Shown piece by piece: positions 52,579 to 62,760 of a stretch of DNA of 64,000 nucleotides. The stretch comes from Protopterus annectens (Eukaryota > Chordata > Ceratodontiformes > Protopteridae): the NCBI RefSeq assembly GCF_019279795.1, contig NC_056743.1, positions 930,150,694 to 930,214,693 on the forward strand. The letters are read 5' to 3'. Every line of letters begins with the position of its first letter. Within the stretch, counting starts at the first letter, position 1. A program made the position numbers and the translations under genes. The notes beneath the pieces are model-generated. The model saw only the letters and a program-made list of their open reading frames with translations. It searched no databases and was not told the DNA's origin.

Positions 52579-53390
52579 TGCAGTCTCTCAATCATTTTGA
52601 CAGTGACCTTTGAAATTGGTTTGCCCAATCTAGTACCTGAAAGGATAGAAACAGCTGTTGCGATTTTCTAGGTGATTTTGATCTGTCCAAATAAAAAACA
52701 ACTGTCTGTGGACATCCAACAAATGCAAGCAATACTCCCTTGTTTGAGAAATTTGGAAAGAATACTGGTAAATCTATGGTATGACTGATACTGGAGTCTG
52801 ACATAATTTTAGGCAGAAAGGAGGGATTAGTTCTGAGTGATACTCTTCTTTCTCTCTGTGAAAAATGATAAACAGATGCTTTGGACACAGAGCCTGTAAC
52901 TCTGAAAATCTCCTGGCAGTCGTGATAGCTGCCAGGAAGAAGGTCTTCCAAGATAAAAACTTGAGATCACAGGTGGCTGCTGGCTCAAAACGTTGACTAA
53001 CCAAACATTGCATGACCAAAGTTAAATCCCAAGGTGCTATGGGATCTTTGAAAGGTGGCTTTAAATGTAAAGCTCCCTTAAGAAATGTTTTGCAAAGATA
53101 GTGATGCATCAAAGAATGATCATCAAATCCATTATGGAAATTCAAAATGGCAGCTAAATGAACTCTAATGGTAGAAGTTGATGCTCCCAACTGAAATAAG
53201 GTGGCTAAGTATTCCAAGACCTTATTGACTGGAACCGAGAAAGGATCAAGACAGTTTTTATCAGACCAAATAGCAAATCTCTTCCGTTTGCCACAATAAA
53301 GTTTTCTGGTGGACGGATTATGAGAAGTCAGAAGTATCTTTTGCACTGGGGACAAATTGTTTCACCTGGCAATTACTGGAAGTGGAGAAA

Positions 53391-54341
53391 CCAAGTCATC
53401 AGCTTGAGATTTTGAAGGTTGGGATGGACCAAGCCGTGAGGATGAGATAACAGATCTGGAGATGGATCCAGAGTCCATGGGCAGTGAACTAGGTGAGGCC
53501 AGAGAAAGGAAAACCAGACTTGACGGGGCCAATAAGGTGCAATGTGAATCACAAATGTAAAGAAGCACAGACAGTACCACAGCTAAGAGATTTATTTAAG
53601 TTAAACAGTACAAACTGTTTGTACTGTTTAACTTAAATAAATCTCCTAGCTGTGGTACTGTCGGTGCTTCTTTACATTTGTAGTTCCTTATTTTCCACTG
53701 ACAGTTTTTTGCCTAGAGAGGACTCTGTGCACCTATTTATGTAATGAGAATCACTTTGCTTCTCAACTGTTGGTATTTCCTCAGAAATTGGGGATCTAGA
53801 GGGAATGGTGGGAAGGCATATAGAAGTCCCAGGAGCCGATCGTGGAGAAGTGCATCTCTCTGGGACTTCCCGCAAAGGGCTCTAGGGCAAAGTAACTGCT
53901 CCATTTGTGATTTATGGGAGAGGCAAACAGGTTTCAGCAAGGCTGACCCTATCGATGAAAGATTCTCATTGCTACCTTGGGACTGAAACACAACTCGTGA
54001 GGTAGAAGGATGCACCTGCTTAGTCTGTCCACAATCACACTGGAATTTTCCAGAATATGCTTGCTATTAGAAAGTGGTTGGAGGTGACTGCCCTTTGCCA
54101 AACTCTTAAAGCTTCCCGACATAGAGGATAGGACCTGATCCCCCCCCCCAGTTTGTTGATGTACCAGACTACTGACATGTTCTCTTACTGGATAGCAATT
54201 GTCCCTAAAGGAAGGGCAGACTGGAATGCTTGCAACGCTAAAAAGCACTGCCCTCAGTTCTAAAACATTAATATGCAGATTGGCCTCTTGAGGGGACCAA
54301 GTGCCTTGGACTGTCTTTCCCTGAAAATGCCTCCCCTCCAA
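53391..54341 (-). pseudogene. DIRS K RNase H and methyltransferase-like region
   Basis: RNase H: LHINVLELRAVLF (54260), a damaged TDN-x-S-VVWYINKQ region with a C run (54141-54150), and VIVDRLSRCILLPHELC (54000). MT-like: LYAFPPFPLDPQFLRKYQQL (53800), then KVILI, where the palindromic insert begins. The rest (HIAPYWPRQVWFSFL-like) is at 53540-53490. Three frames. Confidence 0.75.
53541..53754. mobile_element. Palindromic insertion in DIRS K with target duplication
   Basis: Insert 53553-53742, flanked by AATGTGAATCAC (53541-53552) and AATGAGAATCAC (53743-53754). Its first 130 bases are a near-perfect palindrome: arms 53551-53615 and 53617-53681 around a single T at 53616, with about four mismatches. 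About 60 further non-palindromic bases follow. No coding capacity. It could be a foldback/MITE-like element or an inverted 3' end of a PLE or LINE. Confidence 0.8.
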
Positions 54342-55440
54342 TCAGGGAAGCACCCGTGGTCACTTCGGCCTTGGGCTGAGAGAAGCAGAAGGGGCGACTC
54401 CATAAAATCTCTTCTGGTTTCATCCACCAAGATAAATCCTGTCTGCAGCGGTTCATTATGAGGATTGGATGGGACATTGGGTGAGTTAACAGTGACCATT
54501 GTGACACCTGGAGCCAGTGAAGCAGCCTCATGTGGTACCTGCCAGTGGGACTAAAGTGAATGTCGCTGCCATGTACCCAAGAAGCTGTAAACCTAGACAT
54601 GCAGGAACTGTGTGCTGAGAGACTATCACTTGAAGTTGCGACCTCAACTTTACCAGTCTGTGATGAGGAAAGGAAGCCATGCAGGAGTTAGTGTTTAGTT
54701 TTGCTCCAGTGAATTATATGTCCTGTGTGGGAGATAGTTCTGATTTTTCTCTGTTTATTGAAATGCCTAAGAACTTGGCAAGACATAAAATGGAGTCCAA
54801 GGCAGAAAGCAGCAGATGCCTGGTGGGGAGAGTGAAGAGTCAGTCATCTAAATATGGAAACACATGGAATCCCTGTAGCCTTCAGTGAGCTGTTACAACT
54901 GCCATACATTTGGTGAACACCCTGGAGGCTGTAGTAAGACCAAAGGGCAGTGCTCGAAATTGGTAATGACTGGCTCCTAGCCGGAAGCAGAAATATTTTC
55001 TGGAGCGTTTGTCCATCTTTATGTGATAATATGCATCCTGAAGATCTATAAAGCACATCCAATCATCTTTCTCCAGAATAGGTAGACTGGAACCGTGACC
55101 ATACAGAATTTTGTTTGTTGCACAAATTTGTTCAATACACTGAGGTCTAAGATCGGCCTCTAGTCCCCTGTGTTTTTTGGCACAAAAAAGAATCCTGCGT
55201 AAAATACGGATCCTATCTAGTCTGGTGGGATTGCTTGGATGACTTTTTTGAGGAAGCTTTTGAATCTCTAGTGCTGCGATATACCTCTGACTGGGTGGCA
55301 CACTGCGGATTCTCCTTTGTGGTTTGGGAGAAAGATTGAAGGGAATATGGTAACCTCTGGTAGTTACTGTCTGCACCCAGGAATCTGATGTTAGAGAGTG
55401 CCAGGTTGCGTGGTGCAGAGAAAATCTTCCCCTGACTGCT
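54342..55440 (-). pseudogene. DIRS K reverse transcriptase
   Basis: FRPQRRIRSVPPSQRY-type lead-in (55320), FCAKKHRGLEADLRPQ (decayed VPKKTGDWRPILDLS), MCFIDLQDAYYHIKM (motif A, about 55050), YQFRALPFGLTTASRVFTKCMAVV (motif B, 54960-54890), a YLDDW site read as YLDDWLF near 54840-54860, then thumb fragments to 54500. RNase H start TTGASLIGG at 54350. Several frameshifts. Confidence 0.8.
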
Positions 55441-55447
55441 TCCAGAG

Positions 55448-57943
55448 CTAAGCAATTGGGCTACCACTCAGGAGCACTGGTAGGACTGTCCAGAAAAGGA
55501 ATTCTTGGAAACCTGGTTGGCAGACCCCCTCTGCCATGGGAGGGGCATCTTCCCGAAGAGTTATCCCCTCTGCCCCATGGGGAATAGTCACTACGCGTGT
55601 CCTGAAAAGGTCCTTTGGTCTTCCTGAACCACATCTTTCCACTCCTCTGATTCCTGCAACAAGGTCATTGAGGAGTTGAAAAATGCATGTCCACAACAGA
55701 AAGGGTCTTTCTGTCCTTCAAAAATCTGGCTTACGTGTCTCTGCCTTTTGGGCAGAACAACAAAGTAGCATCAACAGCAGCACTGACAAAAGAAGACTTA
55801 AAGGGGTCCACAAAATCACACAAGCGCATCCAGGCATGGCACCTAATGGCAATGCCTGCTCCTGCTGCCATGGATGTCCCTTCGGCTGTATGTGCAGTAA
55901 GGCACAGACGAGTTGGTGGCAAGCTGGGATACAACCTTATCCCAGATCTCTTCAGACATTGCTCCTGCCAAGGTATCTGAAAGCTAAGTTATCAGATCTC
56001 TTTGGAGTTGGGTGAAGTGTACCAAGAAGTTCAAGGACCGAATAGCAAAGGTCACTGAAGCAAAGACCTGCTTCCCAAATCTGTCCATCATCCAAGACTC
56101 TCGGTTTGGAGGATGGACAGTTGAACTCTCTTTGGCAAGTTCCTTTTTAGTGGCTGCTGCCCCCACCATGCCATCCACTGCTAGACCTTTCAACCAATGG
56201 GGCTGATCCTCCTGGGACTGAGATCATTTTGTCTGGTCTCTGGGGAATTGGCCCTATGGTGTCAGGAGCCTTCCATGCATGCTGCACGATGAGTTTAATT
56301 AGTTCATTTGCAGGCGGGATCACACAAGAAGTACATGCCCGGACACGATTGTAAGAAGACAGATTCCTCAGAGGATGGGTTTGAGGACTTCCAATCACCC
56401 TTCTGTTTCAGAATCTCCAGGATGTCACCAAAAGAGACATCTTCAGAAGGTGATTGTGGGGACCCTTCCACTTCATTGAAATCTGTATCTTCAGTGACTG
56501 ATTCTTCTGCAGAATCCAGGTACTCCGTCTTGCACAATCTCTTATGGGGTGGCTCCTCAGGGGGAAGGTCTGAGAAGGACTCTGAAGATAGGGGACCCTG
56601 CAGTAGGGTATCTTGTTGCTCTTGTGCCCGCTGTCCCGAGGTAGCAGACTGAGACAAGCTGGGAGCCTGAGGACACACAAATGCGACACTCCAACGTGGA
56701 TGGTGCCAACTGTGAGCCTGCTGAGGCTAGGGCTTTCTCCATAATCTGGAAGGCAGGCCCACCCAAAGAGGGAAGGGAGCTTGGAAGCAAGAAAGACAAC
56801 CTCGAAACTGGGGTCACAACCTGCACCAATTGGCCTCCTCCCACAATAGGAGCTGAGAGAGGACTCATAACTACCAAGGCACCAGGAACCATAGACGGCT
56901 CCATGGAAGAAAGTCGGAGCCGATCCAGGGATTCCAGAACCAGCAGCCAAATCTCGGTCCCGTGGGTGTAACAGCTCAGATGGAGCCAAAGACTAGAGTG
57001 TCTGTTCCGGTACCAAGGTGGGATCCACCGTCGGTATCAAAGTAGCTGGCACTGGGAACGTGAAAGTAGTGGGCTCCAAGACCTGCGGAGAGGTTGAAGG
57101 AGGAAGATATGAGAGAGTCCTGGGAGAGTAAACCTCGGCTCTGGGAGGGAGGTCCAAGAGGGAGCAGAAAGACCTCTGGCTGCCAAGAACTGATCCACCA
57201 ATCTATGTCTTGCTCCAAAAGACTCCTGGAGGAATGGATGGACATTCCCGAAGGCGATTCCGGTCTGTCTACAAAGGGACTTAACTGCTGACCCAAAAAA
57301 GGGTCTATAGATAGGAAGTATCTAGTCATGGGGGTACTTAGTATCTCGACCTTTGACACCATGGTCTGCTGAACAGAAATTTGCTTGGCAGGGGAAGATG
57401 GAACCAAAATATTTGAGGAGACTATTGTTGGTGCCGGGGAGGTCACTGGTACCAAAGACAAGGTCAGCGCCATAGGAGTCTGGGTAGTCTCAATGATGCA
57501 TGGCACCATGGGGGATTTAACCGGTTTTGGTGCCAGAGCAGGAGTTGGTACAGTCTTAGGAACTTTAGACTTTAGACTTCTCTTCTGATGGAAGAGTCGA
57601 AATTTGAGACTTTGGAGCCTAGATTTGTGTACCTTGGGTGAGGACGGTACCGAATGGCTCTGTTTTTTTTTTTATTTTGTCTTGGGAAATTTAGATGTCT
57701 CCACCTCAGAGAGAGCTTCCCTACATGGGCATTTTAGCAATCCCTTAAGAATGAGTTTTTGTTTCATCTTTCTGCAAGAATACAAGCACTGAGTCCCTTG
57801 CAGAGTTCACATGGAGGTTTTAACTCAAGATAAAGGACACCTAAGCAGTAAATGCATGAAAGATGCCCATCGGAATTGGGCATCTTTCTGCCACAGTCCC
57901 TACATTGTTTGAACCCTGTGGTTCCCTTCTGCTTTTCTCCCAT
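55448..57943 (-). pseudogene. DIRS K Gag-like protein
   Basis: ATG at 57943 (MGEKQKGTTGF) leads into CRDCGRKMPNSDGHLSCIYCLGVLYLELKPPCELC, the zinc module with all Cys kept. The long middle (57500-56700) is Ser/Pro/Thr-rich and changes frame. EDTDFNEVEGSPQSPSEDVSF (acidic block, 56500) and ESSTVHPPNRESWMMDRFGKQVFASVTFAIRSLNFLVHF (56140-56020) follow, then the C-terminus near 55840-55760 (DFVDPFKSSFVSAAVD). Same architecture as A and G. Confidence 0.75.
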
Positions 57944-58335
57944 TTTTCTAGCCAGAAAATGGCACGTGCACACACGCTTAAAAACAAGCAGTACAGGATA
58001 AAGTTTTTTTTTTTTTATATACCAACAATGGTATTTGAAGATTACTCACAAAGAGGGTAAGAGACAAAGGTAGGAGGGAAGGAAATAAGGCTACTAGCAA
58101 TGGTATCAAAGAAATATCAACAGGTAGAGGGAAAGGAGGGACCTATACCAACGATGGTAAACAGAATACCAAGAAAGTAAGAAAAATGTAGATACAAATC
58201 ATTCACAACTAACAAGAACCTCAGAGAGCAAGTGAAAGAAGAAACGAGCTAAAAGGTTAGACAAAAATAGTTATATAATCAAAAAGGTTTAGCACTTAGC
58301 TGAGAGCACAGCTGACGCATCAGATTTTCTAAGTG
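57944..58335 (-). other. DIRS K leader between gag and right ITR
   Basis: No ORF. Two short motifs (TATACCAACAATGGTAT and TATACCAACGATGGTAA) are repeated near 58020 and 58145. Confidence 0.45.
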
Positions 58336-58480
58336 GCAAACGAGATCTGGGTAAAGGGAAGAGAGGCAGTATGGGTAGCCTAAGTTTGAGAGTTTTTGGC
58401 TGGAGCAAGCTTGATATAATGGCCGAGTTGGTTCCCAGGATCGGAACTGAACACAGACGAGAATGAATGAAGATTGACAT
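58336..58480. repeat. Right ITR of DIRS K
   Basis: Inverted partner of 51539-51723; ends AAGATTGACAT. Confidence 0.88.
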
Positions 58481-58645
58481 CAAATTCAAAAACTACAAAT
58501 GCTCTTTTTACGCATACTATGTACTATCCAGATTTCAGGAGATTTCTTTTTTCATTATTGTCAGGGTTTGTATGTTGGACAGAAGGGGAGATATGAACTG
58601 TTATTAGAATGGAAAGAACTAAACTGGCAGATCCAGTTAAATAAA
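58481..58645 (+). pseudogene. PLE L GIY-YIG endonuclease, C-terminal remainder
   Basis: Continues the endonuclease across K. YVGQKGRYELLLEWKELNWQIQLNKTNKH corresponds to RGGPWQLFLENSELYWI in the PLE at 11570-11620. The conserved PGLNE end is lost; stop near 58660. Confidence 0.6.
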
Positions 58646-58739
58646 ACTAATAAACACTGATTAAACGATAAATTATTTGTTAACTGCATTTTAAAAGCAA
58701 GAACTACTACATTAAAATAGGTATTTAAATATTTTTATA

Positions 58740-59063
58740 TTTTTAAGTAGCACAATATTTTGTTTTTATGTCAGTTTTTATATATATTTGTGTTTTGTAT
58801 ATATGCACTGTCACTTTAAATGCTGCTACACTTGTTCTTGGTAAGGGTTTTTATTGGTTAAGTATTCACTGAGGGGTAGATTTAAACAGATTTGCTTCAT
58901 GTATTATTTCATTTCTGATTTTATCTCTGATGACACCTTTATTGAAAGCGAAAGTGCTTAGAAATTAAACTACACAATTATTCAACTGTGCTGTTTCCAG
59001 TCCATTTATTTCAGTTGTGGTCTGCTAGAGGAGTCTGGTGTGTTTCCCTAGCAACTGGAGTTT
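58740..59063 (+). repeat. pLTR/3' UTR of PLE L (right)
   Basis: Inverted partner of 48716-48905. Contains a hammerhead-like core at 58927-58957. Confidence 0.8.
58927..58960 (+). ncRNA. Candidate hammerhead ribozyme core in PLE L
   Basis: CTGATGA (58927-58933), CAC, hairpin CTTT-ATTG-AAAG, C, then canonical GAAA (58950-58953) and GTGC-TTA. Of the three cores here, this one keeps both conserved boxes. AGAAAT downstream can pair with ATTTCT upstream as part of stem I. Confidence 0.45.
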
Positions 59064-59934
59064 CACTTGACAACAATATCCCATGCCAGCAGTGCCAACT
59101 GGCAAAGAAGGTAAGATCTTGTTCATCCCTGTTTGTTCATATACCACATCACTGTGGTATTGTCTGTGAATACCGTGGGAGGGCCTGCGGAGGAAAGAGG
59201 ATGAAGAGCCAGCAGAAGAGCTCTTATCTCGGACACTGATGTGCTCCTTTTGCTGAATAAGTGACCACAACCCCTGTACCTTCAGGGAGCCAAAAGCTGC
59301 TCCTATCCCTCATCTGAAGCTTCTTTGAACAGTTCCTGAGAGGGAAGACAGGAATGAAAAGGGGGCCATAGATTTAGAGACAACTGCTGAATCTACCAGT
59401 GAAGTTCTTTCTTGAGACAAGGAAGAGGAGGAACTACAGAAGTCTAGAGGATGTACATGCTGAAGCCAAAATGACTTCAGAAATCACGGAATCTTTCTCA
59501 TTTAGAGTTTGCTCAAAGGGAGCATAGGAATGGTGGATGCCATGAAATTTAGAGCTCTCAGAAACTCCCTGTAATGGAGTCCATTGGAAGAAGAGTTTGA
59601 AAGAAGGACATGTGAGTCAAAGCCTTTGAAGGAGGCAGGGATGCCAGCACAGACTGTCTGAATCCTGCAACCCAGAAAGACATGATCCTGAGAAGTCAGA
59701 GAAGACATTTTGAAATTTACTGTGAACCCCAGGCTCTGAAGAAGGGAAATGACAAAGTGAAGATTTTGCAAAAAGATCTCTGGAGAGGATGCCTGAATCA
59801 GCAGGTTGTGCAGGTAAGGGAATATCTGGATCCCCTGAAGCCTGCAAAAAAGCAATCACAGGAGTGAGGTATTTAGTGAATACCTTTCGGGCAGTAGAAA
59901 GGCCAAAAAGCAAAGCAGAGAATTGAAAATGCCA
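59064..59934 (-). pseudogene. DIRS I RNase H and reverse transcriptase fragment
   Basis: Fourth segment of I. From 59934: LFGLSTARKVFTKYLTPVIAFL (motif B), IQIFPYLHNLLIQ (motif C, with YLDD changed to YLHN, so the RT active site is lost), LRALNFMASTIPMLPLSKL. After frame changes: the RNase H tail TVWYMNKQG-type codons near 59130-59165. It ends abruptly at 59934 against LINE sequence in mid-codon of HFQFSAL. Confidence 0.75.
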
Positions 59935-61320
59935 TGTTTAGAAAGTAGTGGGGTGTGAAGGTTGGTTAGTATTTGGGAGCTGTAGAAGAGACTGGGTAGA
60001 AAATAGGCATGGGCGAGAGAAATCCGAGAGCTGGGTGTGAGGAACCTTTTGTTTCTGTACAATAGACAGAGCTTTTGATGGGTTTTCTTGATACTGTTGA
60101 GTACGTGGTGGTCAAATTTAAGTTGGTTGTCTATTACTGCTCCAAGGAGCTTGGTGTTGGTGTGCATATCGGGTTTGATAGTAGTGTTCTTTAGGAAAGA
60201 GATGGTAAATGTGGATTTAAGATGGTGAAGAGGTTTAGGGAGGAAGAGAAGTTTTGTCTTTTTAGGGTTTAGTATGAGCTGGTGGTTAATAAGGCAAGTT
60301 TCAGTGAGGTTAAAAGATGTTTGAGTAAGGGTTAGCAGGTCAGAGGGATTGTCAGTAATTGAGATGATAGTAGAATCGTCTGTGTACTGTATAGGGGAAG
60401 AGTGAGGGCAGGATGTGTGGAGTTGGTTGGTGAATATGTTAAAAAGGAAGGAGCCTAATATAGAGCTTTAGGGAACTCCATTTTGATGGGTAAAAAAGGA
60501 AATAGAGCAGAGAGCCATTTAACAGATTTCTGTCTGTCTGAGAGATAGCTCTTGTACCAGGAGAGAGGATGAGTAGGGAGAGTTTGGTGAGGAGAATGGG
60601 GTGAGAGACAGTGTCAAAGGTTTTAGAAAGATCTATAAAGAGGCAGAACACTAGTTTGTTATTGTCTCTTGCTTGGGAGATATTAATAAAGGATTAGAAG
60701 TGCAGTAGTGGTGCTGTGCTAGGAGCGGAATCCATGTTGAATAGGGTGATCAGGTTTTCTTGAGTGAGGTAAGCAGTGAATTGTTTGTGTGCACAGTGCT
60801 CAAGAATTTTGGAGAGGAGAGAGAGTATGGCAATGGGTCGATAGTTGGAGCACTCAACAGAATTACCACCCTTGTGGATGGGTATGGTATAAATTATTTT
60901 CCAGAGGGTGGGGACAGTGCAGGATGGAGAATGGATATGCTATGGAGTTAACAGCAGCCTTTAGGTAGAGAGATGGCAGGTTGTCTGCAGATGGGGAGCA
61001 AAGTTTAAGTTTGGGAAGTTTTTTTAATGTAAACGGTTGGAACAGGATTTAGAGTGAAATAACTATCTTGTATGGGGAAGGATGGAGATGTGGGGTTGGA
61101 TGGGTGGAAGTTTGCTGATGGTGTCTATGAAGTATGTGTTGAATATGGATGTGGTTTCTAAGGGCGAGTGACTGGGACATGCGTTTGGGGTTGAGGGGTT
61201 TCCTGGGTAGAGAATTTGATTAATGGTGCTCCAGAATTTTTTTTAAGGATTTTGGGTCCTGTAGCATGTAACAATGATTATAATTACAAATACAAGGTTT
61301 ACATATACATGACTTGATAA
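59935..61320 (-). pseudogene. LINE reverse transcriptase fragment (L2/Rex-like)
   Basis: Minus strand, many frameshifts. In order: QHGFRS-HSTTTALL (about 60740), LFIDLSKTFDTVSHPILLTKL (motif A, 60640-60580), YKSYLSDRQKSV (60540), the DD motif region YTDDSTIISITDNPSDLL (60395-60340), LNPKKTKLLFLPK (60260), NTKLLGAVIDNQLKFDHHV (60160-60100) and PSSRISLAHAYFLPSLFYSSQIL. The sequence stops at 59935 inside the C-terminal coding region, without 3' UTR or tail. J is inserted at its other side (61321). Confidence 0.75.
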
Positions 61321-61491
61321 AAGAAGTTATGCACTCACCATAACATTCCATGTGAGTTGTTCATCTCGCCTTCATTCTTACTGATAGGTTCGGAGCCGAG
61401 GACCAACTGCAAAAGCTTGAGGTCTTCAACCAGCTCGAGGCCAACTCCCTATCCCATTTTGCACCTTGATCTTCACTCATATCTTGTTTGC
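61321..61491. repeat. Left ITR of DIRS J
   Basis: Recognised by its match to the family 1 tip (AAAGAAGTTATG, GGTTCGGAGCCGAGG) and the inner boundary ATCTTGTTTGC; the partner is outside the window. Confidence 0.8.
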
Positions 61492-61606
61492 TGCCAACTG
61501 ACTACTTAGTATAAATATGCCACTCAGACAGCTGGATAAGAGACAATGCACCATATAAGAAAGGTGATGGACCTCAAGTAGACTGGATGTGGGTTGGAGG
61601 GTGGGA

Positions 61607-61713
61607 CGTAAGAATGAAAGCGAGATGAATAACTCACATGGAATGTTATGGTGAGTACATAACTTCTTTATGTGAAGTTGTTCTATCTCGCTGTTCATTC
61701 TTACTGATGGGTA
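61607..61713. repeat. ICR of DIRS J
   Basis: Left-tip complement to ACATAACTTCTTT, then a right-tip complement starting ATGTGAAGTTG. It predicts the sequence of the unseen right end. Confidence 0.85.
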
Positions 61714-61743
61714 GTGTCCCAAGCACCATTTTTCTTGGGTGGC

Positions 61744-62760
61744 TCACGGGAGAATATTCCTCAGAACTGTGGAACCAAAGGAGGTCCTGTCCCTGGAGGC
61801 CTTGTCTACTTTGTAACGAGTGATAAAGGTATGAGGTCTTGACCAGGTAGCTACTGCACAAATAGAATCTAATGGTAACCTTGCAAAAAAGGCTAATAAG
61901 GTTGAAACAGCTTTAGTAGAGTGGGCCTTTATTTTTTGTTGTAAGGAAGCATTCTTCGAACTATAAATAAAGGAAATGCAATCTGATAGCCATCTTGACA
62001 AGGTTACTTTGGTCAACGGGGCACCCTTTTTTGACTCTGAAAAGGAAACAAAGAGCTGATCCGTTGATCTAAATAGTTTTGTTCTGTCTAGATAAAATCG
62101 GAGTTGTCTATGAATATCAAATTTGTGCATGTGTTCCATTCTATTTGTGCATTGAGGAAAGAAAATGGGCAACTCAATGGATTGGTTAAGATTTGTCAAT
62201 GAACAAACTTTTGGTAAAAAGGATGGATTAGTTCTGAGTGAAACTCTGTAATTATGGAAAATCAAATAAGGAGGTTTGATGGTCAAAGCCTGCCACTCAG
62301 AAATCCTCCGAGCAGAAGTAATGGCTATCAAATGGCTATCAAAAATATAGTCTTCCATGAAAGGAATTTCAAAGGACAGGACGAGGCTGGTTCGAAAGGA
62401 GGTAATATGATTTTGGAGAGGAGAAAATTTAGATTCCATGGCATGACTGGAGCTCTGATTGGTGGCCTCAAATTAATGGTACCTTTAAGAAAGGCTTTAG
62501 CGAGTTGATGTGACATGACATTGGAGCCTTGGAAGCCGAGATGAAAGTTTGAGACTGCTGCTAATTGAACTCTGATGCTAGCTGCAGAAGCTCCTTCGTT
62601 GAAAACTAAATTCCAATATAGATGGAATCGGAGCTAGATAAGGATCAACATCATTTTGAGATGCCCATAAAGAAAATCTCTTCCATTTGCTAAGATATAA
62701 CTTTCTGGTGGATGACTTATGAGAGGATGTTATAATATGTTGGGCCTCAGCTGAGAGGTT
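61744..62760 (-). pseudogene. DIRS J tyrosine recombinase (few lesions)
   Basis: A long open frame 62439-61744 covers box I TSARRISEWQAL (E-L to E-W), LRTNPSFLPKV, FDIHRQLRFYLDRTK, HSTKAVSTL (box II Arg replaced by Lys), CAVATWSRPHTF and the nucleophile RYKVD (His before Tyr replaced by Arg). N-terminal core TSSHKSSTRKLYLSKWKRF at 62720-62660 in another frame. A 12-bp duplication (AATGGCTATCAA, 62321-62344) and a frame change near 62610 disturb the middle. Catalytic substitutions make activity doubtful. Confidence 0.8.

Larger units (their letters stand above)
51940..53390 (-). pseudogene. DIRS K tyrosine recombinase, interrupted
   Basis: N-terminal core 53355-52774 is open: LTSHNPSTRKLYCGKRKRF, STIRVHLAAILNFH, WKTFFLAAITTARRFSELQAL (box I, F for V but Arg-x-Ser-Glu kept). 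Next frame: NPSFLPKIM and a degenerate VVFYLDRSK (52700). The C-terminal part (ICAAATW-like, HYKLD-type) is at 52140-51990 beyond the 365-bp insert at 52207-52571. Broken by frameshifts and the insert. Confidence 0.78.
51539..58480 (-). mobile_element. DIRS element K, family 1 (about 6.4 kb without two inserts)
   Basis: Nested in the endonuclease codons of PLE L (CATAAAA before, CAAATTC after). Contains a short PLE-derived insert (52207-52571) and a palindromic insert (53553-53742). Gag, RT, RNase H and recombinase are recognisable; all are frameshifted. Confidence 0.88.
48678..59063 (+). mobile_element. Penelope-like element L (about 3.4 kb without K)
   Basis: Inserted in the RNase H of I with an imperfect 9-bp duplication (CACTTGATA 48669-48677; CACTTGACA 59064-59072). 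Inverted pLTRs at its ends (48716-48905 and about 58783-59063). RT and a GIY-YIG endonuclease read on the plus strand; K splits the endonuclease. About 38 extra bases (48678-48715) precede the left inverted repeat. Confidence 0.8.
12624..59934 (-). mobile_element. DIRS element I (divergent family 2), broken into four segments
   Basis: Segments: 12624-13882, 36188-36725, 48566-48677 and 59064-59934, about 2.8 kb in all. On the minus strand they give RT, RNase H, methyltransferase-like region, recombinase, ICR and left ITR. The intervals are filled by B, G and PLE L. The segments join in the expected protein order, for example the recombinase N-terminus (SYLSK) at 36245 after the break at 13882. 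The gag half and right ITR are missing: the element stops at 59934 against a LINE fragment. It is the oldest DIRS copy here, judged by decay and by hosting the others. Confidence 0.75.
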
